Below, one piece after another: positions 1 to 6,111 of a stretch of DNA of 15,865 bases (position 1 is its first letter; every line of letters starts with the position of its first letter). A model generated the notes under the pieces. The model was not told where the DNA came from. It was given only the letters and a program-made list of their open reading frames with translations, and made no database searches. Source of the stretch: Spirochaetia bacterium (GTDB lineage: Bacteria > Spirochaetota > Spirochaetia > Treponematales > Breznakiellaceae); assembly GCA_026002265.1 (NCBI GenBank), contig BOBG01000045.1:1-15865 (forward strand), read 5' to 3'. Both the position numbers and the translations under genes were made by a program.

Positions 1-245
1 CTAGCATCATTCTCCGGGGAGTGCGGGGGGTTCCGGATTTTTCCTACGAATCTGAAATCGCAGCGGTGAATCGGATCCTCGCACCTGGAATCGAAACATT
101 TTTCATGATTTCGGATCCGGCTTACGCTGTGGTCAGCTCTTCGGCTGTCCGGGAAATTCTTTCGTTTGGGGGAGATGTTTCTGCTCTGGTCCCAAGGTCT
201 GTCCTAGAGGCGATTTCCGGTAAACTCGCGGCACCCGTTTGTTGA
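1..245 (+). CDS. coaD: Phosphopantetheine adenylyltransferase, C-terminal part (5' end outside window)
   Basis: This is the last ~80 codons of an enzyme that transfers AMP from ATP to 4'-phosphopantetheine, the penultimate step of coenzyme A synthesis in the cytoplasm. The frame is open from base 3 with no stop, so the gene starts upstream of the window; the in-frame GTG at 21 is internal. Visible family marks are LRGVRGVPDF, matching the usual RG(L/V)R..xDF stretch that binds ATP and substrate, then the E(x)2AxxNR helix, and near the end VVSSSAVRE, the family's (I/V)SSS/T-x-(V/I)RE nucleotide-binding motif, followed by GGDVSALVP. The ending is of normal family length. The stop at 243-245 lies inside the opposing alr gene, so the two genes converge and overlap by 113 nt. 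Identification is firm; only the N-terminal half, with its (T/S)xGH-type motif, cannot be seen. Confidence 0.88.
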   Translation, partial: SIILRGVRGVPDFSYESEIAAVNRILAPGIETFFMISDPAYAVVSSSAVREILSFGGDVSALVPRSVLEAISGKLAAPVC

Positions 246-1320
246 TGTTGCAGGTGATTTCGTAGGGAATCGTGCCGATTGACGCGGCTATATCGGCAGC
301 GTTGAGGGATTCCGGATGTCCAAAAATACTCACCGGCTCTCCTCGCGTGATTCCAGAATCTCTGCCCAGATCAACCATACACTGATCCATGCAGATCCGT
401 CCGACCAGTGGGTAGAGGCGATCCCGGATCAAAACCCGGAACTTTCCGCTCACAAGCCGGGGCAAAGCGTCTCCATAACCAATCGGAAGCGTTGCGATAG
501 AGGTCTGTCCTGGTGCAACCCACGTCCGGCCATAGGATACGGATTCCCCTTTGTGCAGACTTTTGACAAAAGAAATCCGGGTACGCACTTCCATAACTGG
601 GGCCACCGGGGCCATTCTTGCCAGAGCCGGATCCGGAGCATAGCCGTACAAGAGGATTCCGGGGCGAATCATGTCAAAATAGGATTCCGGATACTGGAGG
701 ACAGCACCGGAATTTGCCGTGTGCAGGATTCCTGGATCGATTCCCGCATTCCGGATCAATGCAACCGCACCGCAAAAACGCTCGAGCTGCATCTTTGTGA
801 ATTCTTTGTCGGCCGGATCTGTGGAATCTGAAACCGCGAAGTGAGTGGCTGTACCGGCGTAGGTGAGAGAAGGACTGTCCGCGATATTTTGAGCACACTC
901 CACTGCTGACTCCGGCCGGCATCCAATGCGTCCCATGCCGGTGTCAATTTTTAGATGAACTTGAACGGTGGTGTGCGATCTCCGGGCAGCCTCTGCGAGC
1001 AGCCGGATTCCTTCGCAATCAGAGACAAAAGGACTCAACTGATAACGTAGTACAAGAGGAATTTCCCGCGGATCCGGCATGGAAAAGAGGAGAATCGGAG
1101 CATCGATTCCGGCTTTCCGCAATGAAGCACCTTCCGGTACCGTTGCAACACCGAGACATCCGGCTCCGGCTGCGAGAAGGGTCCGTGCAACCGGCACCGC
1201 ACCATGTCCATAGGCATCGGCTTTGACCGGCGCACAGATTGCTGTACCGGTCAGATTCCGGATAAAGTGTAGATTCCGGATGAGTCTGTCTAGATGAATG
1301 ATCGCCTGTGTTGCCCGCAC
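133..1320 (-). CDS. alr: Alanine racemase (PLP-dependent, D-alanine synthesis)
   Basis: Interconverts L- and D-alanine for peptidoglycan; cytoplasmic. The 395-residue product has the full fold-type III pattern: PVKADAYGHG with the PLP lysine at K33, HLKIDTGMGR at 123-131, HTANSGA at 200-206, RPGILLYG at 219-226, the second catalytic residue Y263 in SVSYGRTW, GYGD at 281-284, and GRICMDQCMVDL at 308-319. The start is GTG at 1320, preceded by an AAAGG ribosome site about 11 nt upstream. The usual alanine racemase ends just after a CNINKRVPRVY-like stretch, found here at 357-367; this protein runs about 28 residues further, and that tail is antisense to coaD. Even the conserved NKRVPRVY lies inside the overlap, so both reading frames are genuinely coding there. 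No partner gene follows in the same direction within the window. Family identification is very secure. Confidence 0.95.
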   Translation of the reverse strand: MRATQAIIHLDRLIRNLHFIRNLTGTAICAPVKADAYGHGAVPVARTLLAAGAGCLGVATVPEGASLRKAGIDAPILLFSMPDPREIPLVLRYQLSPFVSDCEGIRLLAEAARRSHTTVQVHLKIDTGMGRIGCRPESAVECAQNIADSPSLTYAGTATHFAVSDSTDPADKEFTKMQLERFCGAVALIRNAGIDPGILHTANSGAVLQYPESYFDMIRPGILLYGYAPDPALARMAPVAPVMEVRTRISFVKSLHKGESVSYGRTWVAPGQTSIATLPIGYGDALPRLVSGKFRVLIRDRLYPLVGRICMDQCMVDLGRDSGITRGEPVSIFGHPESLNAADIAASIGTIPYEITCNINKRVPRVYRKSPLGQTLGPEQKHLPQTKEFPGQPKS

Positions 1321-1376
1321 GTTCTGACTACCTTTTCCCGGATTCTAGGACAGACCTATCCGGTTTCCGCTGACTA

Positions 1377-1466
1377 TCAACCACGAGGGGGGTGCCGGCA
1401 TCACGACAGGCTCGATGCCCGGCTATCGAGCCTGTCGTGATAGAGGCAGGGGGAAGACACCCCCTC
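1377..1466 (+). repeat. 90-bp palindromic repeat, copy 1 (downstream of the GH3 gene)
   Basis: This 90-bp block recurs as its reverse complement at 3660-3749 with one mismatch by eye (C versus G in the central loop). It contains a perfect 16-bp inner stem, TCACGACAGGCTCGAT at 1400-1415 pairing with its complement at 1424-1439 around an 8-nt loop. An outer GAGGGGGGTG/CACCCCCTC pairing near the ends would make it a long double hairpin. It has no coding potential. It lies between the GH3 stop and the alr start, so on the minus strand it could end GH3 transcription, although it has no U-run. Confidence 0.9.
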
Positions 1467-1481
1467 ATCCAGTTCTATGGC

Positions 1482-3578
1482 TTAATGCTCTTGAATTGTG
1501 ATTCCTGTTGTGACCGGCTTCGGAGCGCCGCGTAGCACTGCAACCGGAATGGGTGCTGCATCGCTGGCGGTGAGGGTGTAGGAACCGGGTGACAGAACTG
1601 ATTCTCCGGCTGCATTGACACTTTCAAAGGCTGATGCCGGCAAGGTGAACACAAGGATTCCGGCTTCGCCCGCTTTGACTGCAATCCGTTTGAAATAACG
1701 CAATGATGCGACCGGATCATCTGGGCCCCGGGCATCCTTTGCAACGTAAATTTGGACGACTTCTTCCGCGTCCCGTGTGCCGGTGTTCCGGAATGTAACG
1801 GTGACGTTAAGCTCTTCGCCGGGTTTTAAAGTTTTTTTGTCCGCGGTGATCGAGTCGAAGACAAAGGTCGTGTAGGAGAGTCCGAAACCGAATGGGTACA
1901 AGGGTGCTTCGCTCATATACCGGTAGGTTCTGCCGGTCATGTTGTAATCTTCGTAGGCCGGGAGCTGTGCGGTCGATGCCGGGAACGTGATTGGTAATTT
2001 TCCGGACGGTACAATGTCTCCAAAGATGATGTCAGCGAGCGCCTCGCCGCCGGCTTCACCCGGATACCATGCGAAGATGATCGCATCTGCAATGTCCTCC
2101 GGCACGGCAATCGCAGAGCCGCCGGTCAAAACTAGCACGAGGGGTTTGCCTCGTTCACGCAACTTCTTGAGATATTCAAGCTGGTATGCAGGTAATTCAA
2201 TCGCGTCCCGGTCACCAAGGGAATCGCTTGCAATGGCATCGCCTTCCTCGCCTTCCATCATATAATCGAGTCCAAAAACTGCAATCACGACATCTGCACC
2301 CTCAGCCATGCCGACTGTCCAGCCGGTGTTGTGGTTCGGATCGTACATCATGCATCCGGGGTGATAATCAAGCGTGATTCCAAATTTTCCCGCGGTTTTT
2401 GCCGCTAAACCTTCGAGAATCGTGGTCATTTTTGCGTTGATGCCGTGGTAATTGCCAAAGAGTACTGTTGGCGTTGCCGCACCAGGACCCATGAGGAGAA
2501 TCCTTTTGCCGGAGTTATCGAGCGGAAGCAGGTTCTTGTCATTTTTCAAAAGTACAATAGATTTCCGGGCAGCCTCGAGTGCAAGCGCACGGTGTTCCGG
2601 ACTGTCAACGACTTCCCCAGTGATCCGGGAGTAGGGATCTTGTTCCGGCGGATCAAACATACCGAGCCGGAAACGCGTCCGCAGGAGCCGGAACAGGGCA
2701 GTATCAATCGCCTCTTCGGTAACAAGACCTTTTTTACACGCAACTGTCAAGTACGGATACATACACCCGCAGTTGAGATCGCAGCCGGCATTGAGTGCAA
2801 GTGCTGCCGACTCTTCCGGTGTAGCCGTCACATGGTGATGCTCATGGAAATCCCGGATTGCCCAGCAATCGCTCGTCACATGACCATCAAAATGCCATGT
2901 GTCGCGGAGAATCTTCTCGAGAAGAAAGTGACTCGCACAGCACGGCTCATCGAGAGTCCGGTTGTAGGCACCCATAACCGCCTCGACTCCGGCTTCAGTC
3001 ACCAGAGCCTTGAATGCGGGCAGATAGGTTTCATTGAGATCTTTTGGGGAAACCTGTGCATTGAACTCATGCCGGAACCTCTCCGGTCCCGAATGTACCG
3101 CAAAATGCTTTGCACACGCAGCAACTTTCAGGTGTTCCCGATCCGGTCCCTGCAAGCCCCGGACAAAGGCACAGCCGATTCTACTCGTCAAGTACGGGTC
3201 CTCGCCATAGGTCTCCTGACCCCGTCCCCAGCGCGGATCCCGGAAGATATTGACATTCGGTGTCCAAAAGGTCAGTCCCCAATATTGCCCCCGGTTGCCT
3301 TGTTTGACAGCTTCATGATATTTGGCACGCGCCTCGTCAGAAATGGCATCGGCAACTCTTTGCGTAAACTCCTCGTCAAATATCGCCCCAAGTGCAATAG
3401 CCTGCGGAAAAACCGTAGCCACACCTGCCCGCGCCACACCGTGAAGACATTCGTTCCACCAGTTGTATTCCGGGATATTCAGCCGGGGAATAGCCGGGCT
3501 CGTGTAAGAAAGTTGTGACACCTTCTCCTCTAACGTCATCTGTGAAATCAGCTTCTTGATTCTCACTTCATCTATCAT
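1482..3578 (-). CDS. Glycoside hydrolase family 3, beta-xylosidase / arabinofuranosidase type
   Basis: Predicted retaining exo-glycosidase that removes xylose or arabinose units from xylo-oligosaccharides. Numbering is from the ATG at 3578 (698 aa). I prefer this start because GGAGGG lies 7 nt upstream; the in-frame TTG at 3584 is too close to that site. The N-terminal barrel holds WWNECLHGVARAG (40-52), TFWTPNVNIFRDPRWGRGQETYGEDP (103-128), KH at 157-158, and the nucleophile aspartate D237 in VTSDCWAI. The WNECLHG and TPNVNIFRDPRWGR forms are typical of the bacterial xylosidase branch rather than of NagZ or beta-glucosidases. The second domain starts near KSIVLLKN (~335), and an Fn3-like C-terminal domain covers about 585-660. 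There is no signal peptide, so it should act in the cytoplasm on imported oligosaccharides. It has its own promoter and is framed by inverted 90-bp repeats. The exact sugar specificity is inference. Confidence 0.92.
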   Translation of the reverse strand: MIDEVRIKKLISQMTLEEKVSQLSYTSPAIPRLNIPEYNWWNECLHGVARAGVATVFPQAIALGAIFDEEFTQRVADAISDEARAKYHEAVKQGNRGQYWGLTFWTPNVNIFRDPRWGRGQETYGEDPYLTSRIGCAFVRGLQGPDREHLKVAACAKHFAVHSGPERFRHEFNAQVSPKDLNETYLPAFKALVTEAGVEAVMGAYNRTLDEPCCASHFLLEKILRDTWHFDGHVTSDCWAIRDFHEHHHVTATPEESAALALNAGCDLNCGCMYPYLTVACKKGLVTEEAIDTALFRLLRTRFRLGMFDPPEQDPYSRITGEVVDSPEHRALALEAARKSIVLLKNDKNLLPLDNSGKRILLMGPGAATPTVLFGNYHGINAKMTTILEGLAAKTAGKFGITLDYHPGCMMYDPNHNTGWTVGMAEGADVVIAVFGLDYMMEGEEGDAIASDSLGDRDAIELPAYQLEYLKKLRERGKPLVLVLTGGSAIAVPEDIADAIIFAWYPGEAGGEALADIIFGDIVPSGKLPITFPASTAQLPAYEDYNMTGRTYRYMSEAPLYPFGFGLSYTTFVFDSITADKKTLKPGEELNVTVTFRNTGTRDAEEVVQIYVAKDARGPDDPVASLRYFKRIAVKAGEAGILVFTLPASAFESVNAAGESVLSPGSYTLTASDAAPIPVAVLRGAPKPVTTGITIQEH

Positions 3579-3616
3579 GAACAATCCCTCCGCTCATTAC
3601 TCATTATTGTGGTGCA

Positions 3617-3645
3617 ATGATACTCCGGTATATGAAAAGTGACAA
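3617..3645 (-). promoter_or_regulatory. Sigma70-type promoter of the GH3 gene
   Basis: On the minus strand TTGTCA (3645-3640) and TATCAT (3622-3617) are separated by exactly 17 bp; each has one mismatch to consensus. Transcription would begin near 3610, giving a leader of about 32 nt with the GGAGGG ribosome site before the ATG at 3578. The promoter lies inside the region bounded by the inverted 90-bp repeats, so the gene plus promoter forms a self-contained unit. Confidence 0.7.
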
Positions 3646-3659
3646 GTGTGAAGAGCTTA

Positions 3660-3749
3660 GAGGGGGTGTCTTCCCCCTGCCTCTATCACGACAGGCTCGA
3701 TACCCGGGCATCGAGCCTGTCGTGATGCCGGCACCCCCCTCGTGGTTGA
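3660..3749 (-). repeat. 90-bp palindromic repeat, copy 2 (upstream of the GH3 gene)
   Basis: Reverse-complement partner of the block at 1377-1466, one mismatch over 90 bp. The boundaries are sharp: sequence identity stops at both ends. With copy 1 it forms an inverted pair enclosing about 2.2 kb that contains only the GH3 gene and its promoter. ORFs that cross it on either strand have no protein-like composition and are chance products of the palindrome. Confidence 0.9.
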
Positions 3750-3752
3750 AAG

Positions 3753-3799
3753 CGCTCCCTGACCTGTTGAAGGCGTTCCCTGAGCCTGCCGAAGGGAAC
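3753..3799 (+). repeat. Short palindromic repeat, two diverged tandem copies
   Basis: GCGTTCCCTGAGCCTGCCGAAGG at 3773-3795 carries a 7-bp perfect stem (GTTCCCT 3775-3781 with AGGGAAC 3793-3799). A diverged copy, GCGCTCCCTGACCTGTTGAAGG, directly precedes it at 3753-3774. The core GAGCCTG(C/T)CG also occurs inside the neighbouring 90-bp repeat. From memory, closely similar GAGCCTGTCGAAGG palindromes occur in intergenic regions of many unrelated bacteria; no function is claimed here. Confidence 0.6.
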
Positions 3800-3895
3800 A
3801 CCGGAAAAAGTCCACGAATACACACGAATATTCACTAATTACTTTTTCTCATTCGTGTACATTCGTTCAATTCTATTATAAAAAATTCAGATCGA

Positions 3896-3949
3896 GGTCT
3901 GACCCCAAATATCTCGTTATATTGAAAAGAAATACGAAGGTCTGTCCCC
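3896..3949 (+). repeat. GGTCTG-box element, copy A
   Basis: GGTCTGACCCC at 3896-3906 and GGTCTGTCCCC at 3939-3949, start-to-start 43 bp, with ATCTCGTT directly after the first box. It belongs to a family seen five times in the window and forms part of the first long tandem unit. The inner hairpin is degenerate in this copy. Confidence 0.75.
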
Positions 3950-4078
3950 AAGATCAAGATCATTTGCGGTTGCATTGATTCTTATTCGTGTGTATTGGTG
4001 CCATTCGTGGACCCTATTCTTTCTTATTCGTGTACATTCGTTCAATTCGTGGATCCTATTATAAAAAATTCAGATCGA

Positions 4079-4131
4079 GGTCTGACCCAAATATCTCGTT
4101 ATATTAAAAAGAAATACGAAGGTCTGTCCCC
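4079..4131 (+). repeat. GGTCTG-box element, copy B
   Basis: GGTCTGACCC (one C short) at 4079-4088 and GGTCTGTCCCC at 4121-4131, start-to-start 42 bp, with the same ATCTCGTTATATT interior as copy A. It was copied along with the long tandem unit. Confidence 0.75.
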
Positions 4132-4295
4132 AAGATCAAGATCATTTGCGGTTGCATTGATTCTTATTCGTGTGTATTGGTGCCATTCGTGGACCCTATT
4201 CTTTCTTAATTCGTGTACATTTGTGTCATTCGTGGACCTTATTCTTTCTTATTCGTGTACATTCGTTCAATTCTATTATAAAAAATTCAGATCGA

Positions 4296-4349
4296 GGTCT
4301 GTCCCCAAATATCTCGTTATATTGAAAAGAAATATGGAGGTCTGTCCCC
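4296..4349 (+). repeat. GGTCTG-box element, copy C
   Basis: GGTCTGTCCCC at 4296-4306 and again at 4339-4349, start-to-start 43 bp, with the ATCTCGTTATATTG interior. In this copy both boxes have the TCC form rather than one ACC. Confidence 0.75.
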
Positions 4350-4429
4350 AAGATCATTTGTGGCTGCATTCTTTCTTATTCGTGTTAATTTGTGTCATTC
4401 GTGGACCCTATTTATTTCAATCTGCTTCG

Positions 4430-4873
4430 TTATTCTTTCTCTATGTAAGAACGGACGCCCACTATCCGAGGCCCAAAATAGGAGTCGTTGAGCGGAGAGA
4501 TCAGTACACCTGTTTTTGATCCATCGGATACTGCATGGATCATGGTGCTTGAGTTGATGAGTAATGCAACATGGTCGATCCTGCCCCTGTTTGCAAATAC
4601 GATGATGTCGCCCGGCTTTGCATCTTCGATACGGACCTCCCGGCCGGATTCCCATATCCCTGTAGACGAATGGGGCAGATTGATTCCGAGGCTGTTCCGG
4701 TATACAAAACACACAAAACCTGAACAATCAAAGCCGTCAGGCGAGTCCCCCGCATACCGGTAAGGTCTTCCAATATACTGTTTAGCAAAATCAATAATAT
4801 TGTCCCGTGTATCACCGGTACAAACGCACATAACATTCAGAAAAAGACCGGCAATGATAAGATAATTTTTCAT
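4430..4873 (-). CDS. Secreted NlpC/P60-family cysteine peptidase
   Basis: Predicted gamma-D-glutamyl-diamino acid endopeptidase that cuts stem peptides in peptidoglycan, working outside the inner membrane. The 147-residue protein starts at ATG 4873 with AAGAGG 8 nt upstream. Residues 1-18 form a hydrophobic export signal after MKN; MCVC is not a good lipobox, so secretion rather than lipidation is my reading. The catalytic domain fills the rest: IGRPYRYAG (34-42), DGFDCSGFVCF with nucleophile C50, PGDIIVFA (87-94), the catalytic histidine H101 in DHVALLI, and H113 in MIHAV as the likely third residue. There is no separate SH3 or LysM binding domain, so this is a minimal enzyme. It diverges from the small ORF at 4979 and ends against the repeat array. 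The family call is secure; the exact bond cut is not known. Confidence 0.9.
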   Translation of the reverse strand: MKNYLIIAGLFLNVMCVCTGDTRDNIIDFAKQYIGRPYRYAGDSPDGFDCSGFVCFVYRNSLGINLPHSSTGIWESGREVRIEDAKPGDIIVFANRGRIDHVALLINSSTMIHAVSDGSKTGVLISPLNDSYFGPRIVGVRSYIEKE

Positions 4874-4978
4874 ATATTTTCCTCTTTACTCTTGCCCTAA
4901 CATAGGTTACCATGATAGAAAAGAACTTCACTGTTACCTAAAGTCTTTAAAAAGTGTTATATATTTGGGAAGGACCCA

Positions 4979-5176
4979 ATGAAATTAAAGTTTAAATCTA
5001 CCCTGGAGGGACAGACCAACAGCATAACAATATCTATGGTCTTTGATAATACCGATATGGCCTCAATTATTGCAATCGGCAGCGACACTAATATTTATCC
5101 CGGGACATTTGGGATATTGAATGGAACGGAGTCGGAGTGGTACATCTACTGCTCAAGCGGAGTATTTAGACAATAA
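4979..5176 (+). CDS. Small hypothetical protein (65 aa)
   Basis: I do not recognise this protein. It starts at ATG 4979 with a strong GGGAAGGA ribosome site 4-5 nt upstream and an AT-rich stretch (GTTATATATT at 4956-4965) that could hold a -10 box. The composition is polar and beta-prone (ITISMVF, ASIIAIG, TFGIL, SEWYIYC); it has no signal peptide and no membrane segment. Its last third overlaps, in another frame, an ORF whose C-terminus looks protein-like (5121-5243). The pair may therefore be remains of one longer gene broken by a frameshift. Whether the 65-residue product itself is made is uncertain. Confidence 0.4.
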   Translation: MKLKFKSTLEGQTNSITISMVFDNTDMASIIAIGSDTNIYPGTFGILNGTESEWYIYCSSGVFRQ

Positions 5177-5243
5177 TGGTGGAGCTATAATCAGCGCAGG
5201 TAAAGCTACATCGAACAATGTTTGTCCGGTGCGAAGGTTCTAG
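5121..5243 (+). pseudogene. Possible C-terminal remnant of a larger surface protein
   Basis: A 40-codon frame starts at ATG 5121 and ends at TAG 5241-5243. Its last 25 residues, YLDNNGGAIISAGKATSNNVCPVRRF, read like a genuine domain end. The final NNVCPVRRF resembles the (N)VRPVRRF-type ending I associate with FISUMP/DUF1566 (Lcl-like) domains of spirochaete and Bacteroidetes surface proteins. There is no ribosome site before the ATG, and the frame upstream is closed by a stop immediately before it. The stop falls 18 nt before the ATG of the next gene. The domain resemblance is from memory and rests on few residues, so it is tentative. Confidence 0.35.
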
Positions 5244-5261
5244 TGGCGGGGAGGTGTCACA

Positions 5262-5975
5262 ATGTCACAAGGGTATAATTGGCTTCCAACAAAACGGGAA
5301 GCCCAGCTTGCTATGGCTAACAATTGGATAACAGTTTTAGAAACCCAGTCTATCACATGGGATATTCCGGCTGAAGATATTACGGAACTACAGCACTTGA
5401 TCGCTGATGCCGAGAGTACATTAAAAGTAGCTATGAGCAATGACCGGACACCGCTTATCACTTCAAAGTGCAGAGTGGCTTTTGACGCCCTGGTAAAAAA
5501 GATGCGCTTTACTAAGAGCCGGTATTTCTTAAGCCCGCCTCTTGATGACTCTGATTTTATATCCCTTGACCTGAAGCCGCGGGAAAGCAATCCTACTCCG
5601 GTACCGCCGCCCACTACGCAAGCCGAAGCAGACATTTCCCGTCCCGGCGTTCACCTTTTGGAACTCCATTTACACTCCGTCAAGGGTTCAGTGTCTGACT
5701 CCCGCCGGAGCGATTATGCCTTTCACATTTGGTATGGTATTATGCCGCCTGGCGGTGCAACCATCGAAAGAGCCACCGGTGTAAAGCGGGAATTGATTAA
5801 GGCTCCTGTTTCCGGTGAAGAACTGCCCCATTCACGTTTGACCCACCGGAAAAAGGAACTCTTTGACTTTGCGGCTGAGGACAGCGGAAAAATGGTGTAC
5901 TTTTGTATCCGCTACGAAAATGCAAAGGGAGAACCGGGTCCATGGGGACCTTTAATTCAATCAGTCATTCCCTAA
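5262..5975 (+). CDS. Two-domain protein of unknown function (237 aa, Fn3-like C-terminus)
   Basis: No known function. The start is ATG 5262 with a near-ideal GGGGAGGTG site 5 nt upstream. Residues 1-105 are mostly helical and hydrophilic and include a conserved-looking patch NDRTPLITSKCRVAFDALVKKMRFTKSRYFLSPPL (60-94, given here as a position range with key residues C70, R84-R87 and the SPP at 91-93). A proline-rich linker (PTPVPPP at 111-117) leads to a C-terminal beta domain at about 128-237. That domain ends YENAKGEPGPWGPLIQSVIP, which has the look of the last strands of a fibronectin type III fold. There is no signal peptide and no membrane segment. From memory, proteins of this layout recur in termite-gut and related treponemes, but I cannot verify that here. 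Lacking an export signal, it could be cytoplasmic or use a non-classical route. Confidence 0.75.
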   Translation: MSQGYNWLPTKREAQLAMANNWITVLETQSITWDIPAEDITELQHLIADAESTLKVAMSNDRTPLITSKCRVAFDALVKKMRFTKSRYFLSPPLDDSDFISLDLKPRESNPTPVPPPTTQAEADISRPGVHLLELHLHSVKGSVSDSRRSDYAFHIWYGIMPPGGATIERATGVKRELIKAPVSGEELPHSRLTHRKKELFDFAAEDSGKMVYFCIRYENAKGEPGPWGPLIQSVIP

Positions 5976-6055
5976 ACCATATCTTACATTAATCACTCTT
6001 CCTGGTATAACCGGCCGGTACATAACCTCTGTCTTTGGAAATAAATAATAATTTA

Positions 6056-6084
6056 TTGACATTATATAATAACCGGTATAGTGT
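6056..6084 (+). promoter_or_regulatory. Promoter of the LpoB-like lipoprotein gene
   Basis: A perfect TTGACA lies at 6056-6061. The -10 is either TATAGT at 6077-6082 (15-bp spacing) or TAGTGT at 6079-6084 (17-bp spacing). A start near 6090 would leave a ~20-nt leader with the CGGAGG ribosome site. A perfect 10-bp palindrome, ACCGGCCGGT, sits upstream at 6010-6019; whether it is an operator cannot be told, since CCGG words are common in this genome. Confidence 0.6.
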
Positions 6085-6111
6085 ATAAGAAATGGAATTT
6101 CGGAGGTATAT

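Larger units (their letters stand above)
3851..4420 (+). repeat. Tandem array of three long non-coding units (ATTCGTG / GGTCTG boxes)
   Basis: The 845 bases between the GH3 and NlpC genes hold no credible gene. From 3851 the sequence repeats in units starting at 3851, 4026 and 4251 (lengths 175 and 225, the last partial). Each unit has an ATTCGTGTACATTCGTTCAA start, a TATTATAAAAAATTCAGATCG stretch, a pair of GGTCTG(A/T)CCC(C) boxes 42-43 bp apart, then (in the first two units) a GATCAAGATCATTTGCGGTTG block and a run of ATTCGTG(G/T) words. About a dozen ATTCGTG words occur in the whole array. The second unit is longer because it carries an extra ATTCGTGTACATTTGTGTC stretch and a small insertion. 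A 174-codon ORF (3995-4519) runs through it, but its translation merely echoes the repeats (CTFVQFVDP and similar), so I reject it as a gene. Confidence 0.85.

Noticed and set aside
195..1357. 14-bp inverted match AGGTCTGTCCTAGA at 195-208 and (complement) 1344-1357 flanking alr
   Set aside because: It resembles half of the GGTCTG-box element, but the first copy encodes the ordinary CoaD residues PRSVLE. A 14-bp match somewhere in 16 kb is expected about once by chance, and no second box is present at either place.
2445..3518. 357-codon ORF antisense to the GH3 gene (and similar long ORFs opposite alr and parE)
   Set aside because: The composition is rich in Arg, Cys and Pro with no domain pattern. 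Such frames are shadows of CCGG-rich coding sequence; the minus-strand gene is unmistakable.
3604..3838. Two 73-codon ORFs on opposite strands upstream of the GH3 gene
   Set aside because: Both are products of the 90-bp palindrome and the adjacent short repeat, with no ribosome site and no protein-like features.
3838..4429. CRISPR array
   Set aside because: The units are 175-225 bp, the 'spacers' are themselves repeated, and there is no constant 25-40-bp repeat and no cas gene.
3995..4519. 174-codon plus-strand ORF across the repeat array
   Set aside because: Its translation repeats the DNA units (CTFVQFVDP, SWTLFF), it overlaps the NlpC gene on the other strand, and it has no ribosome site or protein-like pattern.
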